64,000 bases of DNA from an uncultured Selenomonadales bacterium (lineage in GTDB: Bacteria > Bacillota > Negativicutes > Selenomonadales > Selenomonadaceae), in the NCBI GenBank assembly GCA_900315155.1, contig OMYB01000002.1, positions 186,001 to 250,000 on the forward strand, written 5' to 3'. Position numbers and translations under genes: made by a program. This document shows, piece after piece, positions 17,427 through 24,255 of the stretch (positions are counted from its first letter, which is position 1; each line of letters opens with the position of its first letter). The notes under the pieces were generated by a model, which worked only from the letters and a program-made list of their open reading frames with translations, was not told where the DNA came from and made no database searches.

Positions 17427-17475
17427 CAAAACGAGTGCAGCTCTTCCCGTCAAGGAAGACTCGCACTCGTTTTTC
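17427..17475 (-). terminator. Terminator of the GntR regulator gene
   Basis: Minus-strand stem with outer arms AACGAGTGC and GCACTCGTT (about 17430-17438 and 17463-17471), an inner imperfect stem and a T-rich flank. It lies about 15 bases after the regulator stop codon. Confidence 0.75.
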
Positions 17476-17488
17476 TTTTTGAAAGGAT

Positions 17489-18184
17489 TCAATTCTCGCG
17501 GCGGAAATAGTGCGGATACTGAACGAGCAGGCTCTGGAGGTTCGGCATGACCGTGCCGATGTGCCCGGCGATAGCGCGGGCTCCGTCTTCCGGATCGTGC
17601 GCGAGGATGGCACGCAGGATATCGCGATGCTGGTGCAGCAGGCGATCGACGTTATGCCGTCCATTCATGAGATTCAGCATACGCACGCGGTTGTAGTCCT
17701 GTCCCATCTGCATGATCATCTGCCAGACATGCGGCTTGCCGCAGCCCTCGAACAAGCTGCCGTGGAACTGGGCATCCAGCGTGTAGAACCCATCGATGTC
17801 GTCATTTGCCAGGCACGTTTCCTGCTGACGGTAATTGTCGCGCATCGCGCCGAGAATATCCTGTGGAAACGAGGCACAGGCCAGATCCATAACGGCCCGC
17901 TCCATCGTCTCCCGCAGGAAAACAGACTCCTTGACGCGTGAGATATCGATCCGTGCCACATACGTCCCGCGCTGCGGCAGAACGATGACCATATCCCCAC
18001 GCGACAGCTGGATGAACGCCTCGCGCACCGGCGTGCGGCTGAGGTTCAGCTTCCCGCCGACCTCATTTTCCGAGAGAAATTCCCCCGGGCGAAGCTGCAG
18101 GCGGGCGATAGCCCGGCTGAGCACGCGGAGCGCATAATCACTGGCATTTTCTTTTTCTTCCCTGGCGATGGGCGTCAATTCCAT
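17489..18184 (-). CDS. GntR-family regulator, FadR/FCD subgroup
   Basis: DNA-binding regulator of 231 residues. The winged helix is at about 12-78 (ENEVGGKLNLSRTPVREAF, then LPQRGTYVARID). The helical FCD ligand domain spans about 88-215, with the usual acidic and histidine metal/ligand residues in LDAQFHGSLFE, HQHRDILRAI and AIAGHIGTV. FCD proteins typically sense small organic acids or sugar acids; the effector here cannot be told. I use the ATG at 18184; a TTG one codon earlier is less likely. Three CCTGA repeats in the upstream leader may be its own binding site. Confidence 0.9.
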   Translation of the reverse strand: MELTPIAREEKENASDYALRVLSRAIARLQLRPGEFLSENEVGGKLNLSRTPVREAFIQLSRGDMVIVLPQRGTYVARIDISRVKESVFLRETMERAVMDLACASFPQDILGAMRDNYRQQETCLANDDIDGFYTLDAQFHGSLFEGCGKPHVWQMIMQMGQDYNRVRMLNLMNGRHNVDRLLHQHRDILRAILAHDPEDGARAIAGHIGTVMPNLQSLLVQYPHYFRREN

Positions 18185-18212
18185 CAAAAATCACATCCAA
18201 TTACTCAATATT

Positions 18213-18245
18213 CCTGACTCTATGCCTGATGCTTTTCCTGATGCT
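18213..18245. repeat. Three CCTGA iterons with 12-bp period
   Basis: CCTGA occurs at 18213, 18225 and 18237, exactly 12 bases apart; the last two extend to CCTGATGCT. They lie between the GntR gene start and its likely promoter (a TATAAT on the minus strand near 18255-18260), on one face of the helix, so a regulator-binding array is plausible. Confidence 0.45.
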
Positions 18246-18299
18246 GCATAGCTGATTATATCCCTTACTATACCAAAAAAACTTGCTTCTATCAAATTT

Positions 18300-21200
18300 T
18301 TATCGCCTGTTTCCGGCGTATTGTTCCCAATGGAACAGACTGCGGATTTCCTCGTCGCTGAGCTTCGACAGGAAACTGCCGCCCGGCTGGATCATCTGGT
18401 CGATCATGCTCTTCTTCTTTTCCTGCAGCGCGTAGATTTTCTCCTCGACCGTGTCCTTCGTGATGAGTTTCACGACCTGCACATTTCTCTGCTGGCCGAG
18501 CCGGTACGCGCGGTCGGTTGCCTGATCCTCGACGGCCGGATTCCACCAGGGATCGAAATGGATGACCATGTCCGCGCCCGTGAGATTCAGTCCCGTGCCG
18601 CCCGCTTTGAGTGAGATGAGGAAAACGGGAATGGTGCCCTGATTGAACGATTCGACAAGCTCCATGCGCTCAAGCGCCGACGTCGAACCATCGAGGTAGC
18701 TGCACGGCACGCGCCGCGCCGTGAGCCGCTGGCGGATGCGGGCGAGCATCTGCGTAAACTGCGAGAAGATGAGCATGCGATGGCCGCTCTCGATGGCATC
18801 GAGCACGATTTCCTCGAGCTGGTCGAGCTTGCCCGAGCCTCCCTCCCAGCTCTCTAGGAACAGCGAGGGATCGCAGGCAATCTGCCGCAAGCGCGTGAGG
18901 ATGGCGAGGACCTGGATATGGCTCTCGCCGAGACCGTGCTCTTTCAGCATCTTCGCGAATTTTTTCTGGCTTTGCAGGAAATAGGCCTGATAGACTTTCG
19001 CCTGTTTCGCTGTCATCTCGTTGACGAGCACGCGCTCCACCTTGTCCGGGAGTTCCGTGAGCACATCCCGCTTGAGACGGCGCAGGATAAACGGATGGAT
19101 GCGGCGCCGCAGGTCGATGAGCGCACGCTGGGCATGCTCCTCCGCCTCCGAGCCCGTTCCCTTCTCCTTCTCGCGTTCGCGCACGATGGGAATCTCATAA
19201 TGCTGCTTGAACTGGCGATGCGTGCCGAGATAGCCCGGCATGAGGAAGTCGAAGATCGACCAGAGCTCCGTGAGCGTATTCTCGATTGGCGTACCCGTGA
19301 GCGCAAACCAGCCATCCGCATGCAGCTTCTTGACGGCACGCGCATTCTGCGTCTCGGGGTTCTTGATATGCTGTGCCTCATCGAGGAAGACATAGTGGAA
19401 CACACGCGCCTCGTAGGACCCGATGTCGCGCTTCAGCATGTTGTACGTCGTAAGGATCACATCCGCGTGTACGGCAAAAGCCTGCTCCAGCCCCTCGCTG
19501 CGCTCCTTCTTCGTTCCCGCCACGACAACAGCCTGCAGGCCGGGCGTAAAGCGCTGAATCTCCGCGAACCAGTTGTAGACGAGCGACGTCGGCGCGACGA
19601 CGAGAGACGGCGCCATGTTCTCCCCCGCCTGCTGTGCCCGTTCTTTCTGCGCGAGCAGGAACGCCATGACCTGCAGCGTCTTGCCCAGGCCCATATCGTC
19701 GGCGAGGATACCGCCGAAATGGTAGGCAGAAAGCGTCGAGAGCCAGTTGAACCCCGTCACCTGATAACTGCGCAGGACACCTCTGAGGCTCTTCGGCACC
19801 TCGACGTGCAGCAGCCCAGGATGCTCGACCTCGTGCACGATGGAGCGGAATTTCGCACTCCGCTCCAGATGCAGGCGCTCATCCTCTGCCGCAAGCTCGT
19901 CGAGGTACATCGCACGCGACAACGGCAGTTCTGCCTTGCCGTCTTTCAGATTTTCTGCGCGAACGCCGGCCTTTTCTGCAAAATCCGACACCGCGGCGAG
20001 CTGCTGGTCGCCGAGCGTCAGGAACGTGCCGTCCTTCAGGCGGTGATAGCGCCGTTTCTGACGATAGGACGCCAGGATGTCCATGAGCTCGTTGATGTCG
20101 AGGTTCCTCGTATCAAACGTAATCTCGAGCAGGTTCATATCGTTGATGCTGACACCCATCTCAATACGCGGCATCGGGCGCACGGGACGGCTCTGGATCG
20201 CATCCGCATAGAACACGGCGATATTCTCGGGAAGCGACGCGATGCCTTCCGTGAGAAATGCGTAAGTTTTGTCCTCATCGGGCTGGACGAACTGGTCGTT
20301 CTTCGCCACGAAGCCATAGGTGAGGAACAGATTCTGTACCTCTGCCTCGCGCCGGCTGTCGCGGATGAGCTGGCGGTCTGCAGGCGGCTGCGGCGCTTCA
20401 CGGAGCGGGTTGAACGTCAGCTCGTCATAGCGGAACACGGGCTTCACGGCGATACCGTCTTTGTAATAGTCGATATAGAGCTCCACGGCAAGCGGCACGA
20501 GCAGGAACTGCTCGCGGAATTTCCGATCGACAGCAACATCCGCCGCATCTTCGACGGCGGGCAGCACCTCGCCGAAGAACCGCGCCATATCGCTTTGGTT
20601 CAGGCGGATGCGCGACGTATGCACGAAGGCCTGCAGCAGCGGCTTCGCCCGGCGCGAAAATGCCTCGTCAGCCGCATAGATCGCATCCCCCTGATAGAAA
20701 TACCGGTACGCATCATCCAGGGCGATCACAGGCTCCGAACGCAGGACGAGCCGCCCGCCGCCATCGCGCTCCTCCACGGCGACATCGAGCTCCGGATTGC
20801 CATGGACGACATGCACATCGCCCACCTCATCGCCATCGACGCGCATATCAAAGCTGGTCTCATCCATGATAGACAGGAACTGGCGGAAATTCGCCGGCGT
20901 GAGCTTGAATGCCTTGTGGTCGAAGATATAGCTCTTGTTCAGGGCGTGGTAGTACTGGAACGATGCACTGTAGGACAGCAGGCTCGCCTCCGCCTCCCAG
21001 GCCTCTTTCATCATATCCCAGAGCGCGCGGGAGGCCGCATCGGCAAAGACCATGCGCCGCGTATCGAGCATCGCCGTGCGCCCGAGCGTCCACGGCTCGC
21101 CGCGCTTGACCGTGCGCAGGAAATCCTGCAAATTCTGCAGGACATAGTTTCGCCCGTAGTTGAGTCGGAACTCCAGCCATTTCGTCACCTTGCCGTACTC

Positions 21201-21608
21201 CTGCTGGACCTGCAGCCGCGGCAGCAGATAGACAGGCTGTGGAGCACCGGCCGGCTTCTCTACCGATGCACGGAACAAGGCAAAAAGCCGGCTGCCCGAT
21301 TCATTCACTTCCTCATCCTGCAGGTCGATGATCGCTTTCATGAGCGCCACGGTATGCCGGCAGGCACCGAGGTAGCGTTTGGACTCCTGGCAATGGCAGT
21401 GGTACCGGTCGACATTGCTGCCATCCTGCGAAAGCCGCACGTTCACGCTATAGCTGACACCATCCGCCGCATCGCGGACCTTTCCCTCGTATACGGGGGG
21501 ATTTTTCCCTGCCTGCTGGCAGAATACCCGGGCACTGCTGTAGAGGCGGCATCCCTGCTCATACGCCGCATCACTGGACATGGAACGGATCACGATATCT
21601 TTCAGCAC
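18300..21608 (-). CDS. SWIM zinc-finger SNF2/Rad54-like helicase
   Basis: Protein of 1102 residues with a SWIM zinc-finger near the start (C-x-C then C-x-H in YHCHCQESKRYLGACRHTV, about residues 68-86). A middle region of unknown fold follows, then a SNF2 ATPase in the C-terminal half with Walker A DDMGLGKTLQV, a DEAQ box (FLDEAQHIKN), and motifs V and VI (LISLKAGGTGLNL, QATDRAYRLGQ). Such proteins move along double-stranded DNA and displace bound proteins; the specific role in Firmicutes is not settled. I place the start at GTG 21608, which has GGAAGGA seven bases upstream; the frame extends seven codons further without a ribosome site. It stands alone, divergent from the glycosyltransferase. 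Confidence 0.93.
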   Translation of the reverse strand: MLKDIVIRSMSSDAAYEQGCRLYSSARVFCQQAGKNPPVYEGKVRDAADGVSYSVNVRLSQDGSNVDRYHCHCQESKRYLGACRHTVALMKAIIDLQDEEVNESGSRLFALFRASVEKPAGAPQPVYLLPRLQVQQEYGKVTKWLEFRLNYGRNYVLQNLQDFLRTVKRGEPWTLGRTAMLDTRRMVFADAASRALWDMMKEAWEAEASLLSYSASFQYYHALNKSYIFDHKAFKLTPANFRQFLSIMDETSFDMRVDGDEVGDVHVVHGNPELDVAVEERDGGGRLVLRSEPVIALDDAYRYFYQGDAIYAADEAFSRRAKPLLQAFVHTSRIRLNQSDMARFFGEVLPAVEDAADVAVDRKFREQFLLVPLAVELYIDYYKDGIAVKPVFRYDELTFNPLREAPQPPADRQLIRDSRREAEVQNLFLTYGFVAKNDQFVQPDEDKTYAFLTEGIASLPENIAVFYADAIQSRPVRPMPRIEMGVSINDMNLLEITFDTRNLDINELMDILASYRQKRRYHRLKDGTFLTLGDQQLAAVSDFAEKAGVRAENLKDGKAELPLSRAMYLDELAAEDERLHLERSAKFRSIVHEVEHPGLLHVEVPKSLRGVLRSYQVTGFNWLSTLSAYHFGGILADDMGLGKTLQVMAFLLAQKERAQQAGENMAPSLVVAPTSLVYNWFAEIQRFTPGLQAVVVAGTKKERSEGLEQAFAVHADVILTTYNMLKRDIGSYEARVFHYVFLDEAQHIKNPETQNARAVKKLHADGWFALTGTPIENTLTELWSIFDFLMPGYLGTHRQFKQHYEIPIVREREKEKGTGSEAEEHAQRALIDLRRRIHPFILRRLKRDVLTELPDKVERVLVNEMTAKQAKVYQAYFLQSQKKFAKMLKEHGLGESHIQVLAILTRLRQIACDPSLFLESWEGGSGKLDQLEEIVLDAIESGHRMLIFSQFTQMLARIRQRLTARRVPCSYLDGSTSALERMELVESFNQGTIPVFLISLKAGGTGLNLTGADMVIHFDPWWNPAVEDQATDRAYRLGQQRNVQVVKLITKDTVEEKIYALQEKKKSMIDQMIQPGGSFLSKLSDEEIRSLFHWEQYAGNRR

Positions 21609-21720
21609 GCCGCTATCCTTCCTTTCCACGAAAATCTATGCTAAACTAAAAGTAATTCGTATCTGGCCCTATCCTTCTATTGTATCATGGATTGAGCCAG
21701 AAGAAAGGAAAAACGTTCCA

Positions 21721-22779
21721 ATGACACGTATCCTGATCGTCCGCCTCTCGGCCATCGGCGACGTTCTCCATGCGACGACCGTCGTGCATAACCTGCGCAA
21801 ACTCCTGCCCGATGCCGAGCTCACCTGGCTCGTGAGCCCGCCCGCTGCCGGCATGCTCAAGCATAACCCAGACATCGACCGCCTGCTCGTCTGGGACCGC
21901 CGCCCGATCGACCGCGTAGGATTCAAACATCCCATCACGGCCTGGCGAGAGCTCCAAAAGGCGAAAAAGCTCCTTGCGCCCTACACGTTCGATATCGCGC
22001 TCGACATCCAGGGGCTTTTCCTCACGGGCCTACTCACGAAGATGAGCGGCGCACCACGTCGCATCGGCATCCATGAACGCCACGAGGGCAATCCCTTTTT
22101 CATGACAGAAATGGCCCCCGATATCGAAAGCCGCCACAAGATCAAGCGCTACATGACGGCGCTCCTGCCCCTCGGCTTCGATGGGAAGGACTTCGAGCCC
22201 GGCATCATCCTGCCGCTCGGGGAGGAACTCGAGGACTTTGCGGGGAAGTTCTGGCCCGCACACGGCATCAATCCGTCCAAACCGATCCTCCTCGTCAACA
22301 CGCGCACGACGTGGCCGGACAAGAACTGGGAGCCCGCGTTCTTTGGTGAGGCGCTGAAAGACCTCCCGCCGGACGTGCAGATCGTCTTTTCCGGCGCGCC
22401 GGGTGACGCACCGTACATCGCCGAGGCACGCAGGGCGCTCGGCGACACAGCAAACACGGTCATAAGCATCGCCGGCGAGACGAGCCTCATGGAGCTCGCT
22501 GCCCTCATGCGCTCCGCCACGCTGCTGCTCACCGGCGACACCGGCCCCCTCTACATCGCCGAAGGCGTCGGCCTCCCCACACTCTCGCTCTGGGGCCCGA
22601 CCCACCCCGATATCTACGGCCCCCTCACGGAGGGCCACACCTTCATCCTCAGCCCGCACCCCTGCACCGCCTGCTGCAAGACGCACTGCCAGCACCACAC
22701 GAACGCCTGCATGCGCGCCATCCAGCCCAGCACCGTGCACGAAAAACTCTGCGAGCTGCTGAAGCAACGAAACAAATAA
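21721..22779 (+). CDS. Glycosyltransferase family 9 (heptosyltransferase-like)
   Basis: Cytoplasmic sugar transferase of 352 residues, probably for the lipopolysaccharide core. The N-terminal Rossmann motif is RLSAIGDVLHATTVV; the donor-binding site is LLTGDTGPLYIAEGVGLPT followed by LWGPTHP. Near the C-terminus a Cys-rich block (CTACCKTHCQ) is seen, as in many family 9 members outside the Enterobacteria. The ATG at 21721 has AGAAAGGA upstream; the open frame runs further back but without a site. It is monocistronic, closed by a terminator. Donor and acceptor cannot be told. Confidence 0.92.
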   Translation: MTRILIVRLSAIGDVLHATTVVHNLRKLLPDAELTWLVSPPAAGMLKHNPDIDRLLVWDRRPIDRVGFKHPITAWRELQKAKKLLAPYTFDIALDIQGLFLTGLLTKMSGAPRRIGIHERHEGNPFFMTEMAPDIESRHKIKRYMTALLPLGFDGKDFEPGIILPLGEELEDFAGKFWPAHGINPSKPILLVNTRTTWPDKNWEPAFFGEALKDLPPDVQIVFSGAPGDAPYIAEARRALGDTANTVISIAGETSLMELAALMRSATLLLTGDTGPLYIAEGVGLPTLSLWGPTHPDIYGPLTEGHTFILSPHPCTACCKTHCQHHTNACMRAIQPSTVHEKLCELLKQRNK

Positions 22780-22796
22780 AAATCGCAAACAAAAAA

Positions 22797-22823
22797 AGCA
22801 GGCCTCACGTGCCTGCTATTTTA
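22797..22823 (+). terminator. Terminator of the glycosyltransferase gene
   Basis: Stem AGCAGGC (22797-22803) with GCCTGCT (22811-22817), then ATTTTAT. The A-run before it may let it also serve the minus-strand toxin gene. Confidence 0.7.
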
Positions 22824-22866
22824 TATCCCCACCTCAGATTGCGGGTCGATATTTTGTGTTGGTATA

Positions 22867-23139
22867 TCAGAATAAATCGCTGTGGGTACCTGTCCGAGCG
22901 GCGGTCAGCACTAGTCTGTCCTGCTGTACCGCATAAATCAGGAGCCAGTTCGGTAAAACATGGCATTCTCTGAAGCCACCATAGTCACCAATCAAAGGGT
23001 GGTCTTTGCAGCGCTCTGGCAATGGTTCTTCACGGAGCAGTATGTTGATGATGTCTTGTAACAAAGACATATCCAGCCCCCGCTTTTTGCAAAGCTTGTA
23101 ATCCTTGCGGAATTTGGTCGTCATTTCCAACCTTAGCAC
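22867..23139 (-). CDS. yafQ: YafQ-family mRNA interferase toxin (module 1)
   Basis: RelE/YafQ toxin of 90 residues that cuts mRNA on the ribosome. The basic start (FRKDYKLCKKRG) and the core DHPLIGDYGGFRECHVLPNW and RTGTHSDLF match the family. Of the E. coli catalytic set, the His in KDHPL, the His in RECHV, the Trp in PNW, and the His and Phe in THSDLF are present. The Asp normally before Trp is Asn here. The start is GTG 23139, overlapping the antitoxin stop by seven bases; an ATG five codons in (23124) is an alternative with AAGG upstream. A homologous module lies at 46929-47475. Confidence 0.92.
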   Translation of the reverse strand: MLRLEMTTKFRKDYKLCKKRGLDMSLLQDIINILLREEPLPERCKDHPLIGDYGGFRECHVLPNWLLIYAVQQDRLVLTAARTGTHSDLF

Positions 23140-23411
23140 TCTGCATCCATCTCCTCAAAGGCTTCTTCGGCTGAGGCATAGCTCTTGACCTGTTTGCGCC
23201 CTGACATAATATCCCTGGCCTCCTGCAACGCAGCCTCAGTCTCTGCGTTATACCTAGGCTGCTTTATCTCAAAGGGAAAACCACCGTGTATCAGTGCCTG
23301 ACGCAAAAAAATATTAATTGCTGTCGTCATATCCACCCCCAACGAGCGGAACAGTTCCTGCGATGCCAACTTGATATCGGAATCCATTCTGATGGTCATG
23401 CTCGTATTCAT
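23133..23411 (-). CDS. dinJ: RelB/DinJ-family antitoxin (module 1)
   Basis: Antitoxin of 92 residues. The N-terminal ribbon-helix-helix (MTIRMDSDIKLASQELFRSL, then GVDMTTAINIFLRQAL) binds the operator, and the C-terminal part from about 60 would wrap the toxin. The ATG at 23411 is nine bases after AGGAG; an ATG three codons earlier touches that site and is unlikely. It overlaps the toxin gene, giving coupled translation. Confidence 0.92.
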   Translation of the reverse strand: MNTSMTIRMDSDIKLASQELFRSLGVDMTTAINIFLRQALIHGGFPFEIKQPRYNAETEAALQEARDIMSGRKQVKSYASAEEAFEEMDAEC

Positions 23412-23435
23412 CACTACCATCTCCTTTCTGTTTCA

Positions 23436-23463
23436 ATTATAGCATTTAACTATCCAGTGTCAA
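23436..23463 (-). promoter_or_regulatory. Promoter of dinJ-yafQ module 1
   Basis: TTGACA (23458-23463), a 16-base spacer and TATAAT (23436-23441) on the minus strand, about 25 bases upstream of the antitoxin start. Confidence 0.7.
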
Positions 23464-23504
23464 TACAATGACCATCATCTAAATCTATCTTTTGTGAGTC
23501 CATA

Positions 23505-23541
23505 GGTAAAAAAACCGTGGCACATGTTGATGCCACGGTTT
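23505..23541 (-). terminator. Orphan intrinsic terminator
   Basis: Minus-strand stem AAACCGTGGCA/TGCCACGGTTT (23531-23541 with 23512-23522), followed by a T-run. No intact gene ends here; it lies directly after a probable gene remnant. Confidence 0.8.
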
Positions 23542-23655
23542 AGAGAGTACGAGGGCCTGCACATGCACCGTGAACGTGTCGTTATGATTTGAGGCGAACG
23601 TCGCGTTGAGTTTCGCCGTGCCCGTATCATTCTGATTGTTGCTGCCAAGCTACAA
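23542..23655 (-). pseudogene. Possible 3' remnant of an exported or surface protein gene
   Basis: One minus-strand frame reads LGSNNQNDTGTAKLNATF and then ASNHNDTFTVHVQALVL. This is an Asn/Thr-rich, strand-forming sequence like the end of a surface or Ig-like domain, and it runs straight into the orphan terminator. There is no start codon with a ribosome site, the fragment is under 40 codons, and the nearest stop is out of frame. I read it as a decayed gene end. The 23412-23720 stretch holds otherwise only the promoter of the antitoxin, this remnant and the leader of the next gene. Confidence 0.35.
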
Positions 23656-23720
23656 ATGATTGCCTTTTGCCGAACAAATGTATAAAATATAAGGAAAGAA
23701 ACAGAGGAGGCAGGTAAACT

Positions 23721-24131
23721 ATGGAAACATTCCAATTCCAGCCTATCGGCTACGTTCATTCCCCTTTTCCAGACCGCAATAGCGCGCCGAAATTCTACAC
23801 GGAGAGTGGTGATATCACGGCTACCTTGGAGATCCTGCCAGAATACGCAGACGGCCTGCTCGGCGTCGAGCCTGGCATGAAACTCCTGATGCTTTTCGTC
23901 TTCAACCAGAGTACGAACCACAGCCTGCAGGTCAAGAAACGTGGAACCGGCCCCGTAACGGGCGTATTCGCATGCCGCAGTTCGCGCCGTCCCAATCTCA
24001 TCGGTGCATCCGTCATCGATGTGGTTGCCGTAGACGGGACCACCATAACATTCAAGGGCGTAGATACGCTGGACGGCACACCAGTTCTTGATCTCAAGCT
24101 GGAAAGGGAACACTACAGCTCAGAAAAATAA
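23721..24131 (+). CDS. TsaA/TrmO-domain protein (SAM-dependent tRNA t6A37 methyltransferase-like)
   Basis: Protein of 136 residues in the TsaA (YaeB/TrmO) family: start FQPIGYVHSPF, then LEILPEYADGLLGVEPG, the core TGVFACRSSRRPNLIGASV and VDTLDGTPVLDLK. TrmO adds a methyl group to t6A at tRNA position 37. E. coli TrmO is about 235 residues; this one keeps the N-terminal catalytic domain only, as do many Firmicute and archaeal homologues, so substrate identity is less sure. GAGGAGGC precedes the ATG. Monocistronic, with a terminator after it. Confidence 0.85.
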   Translation: METFQFQPIGYVHSPFPDRNSAPKFYTESGDITATLEILPEYADGLLGVEPGMKLLMLFVFNQSTNHSLQVKKRGTGPVTGVFACRSSRRPNLIGASVIDVVAVDGTTITFKGVDTLDGTPVLDLKLEREHYSSEK

Positions 24132-24159
24132 CCCTCTGCCCAACAATAAGCAGGCAAGC

Positions 24160-24200
24160 AAAAAGCGCATTGCACAAAACGGCAACGCGCTTTTTATTTT
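24160..24200 (+). terminator. Terminator after the TrmO-like gene
   Basis: Arms AAAAAGCGCATTGC (24160-24173) and GCAACGCGCTTTTT (24182-24195) pair with one mismatch, followed by ATTTTG. The A-rich left flank could also serve the minus-strand rhamnosidase gene. Confidence 0.8.
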
Positions 24201-24255
24201 GTGAGAGTTTTCCTTTTTTCTGTATCCAAAAGCACCATTCATCTGGGAATGTGAG

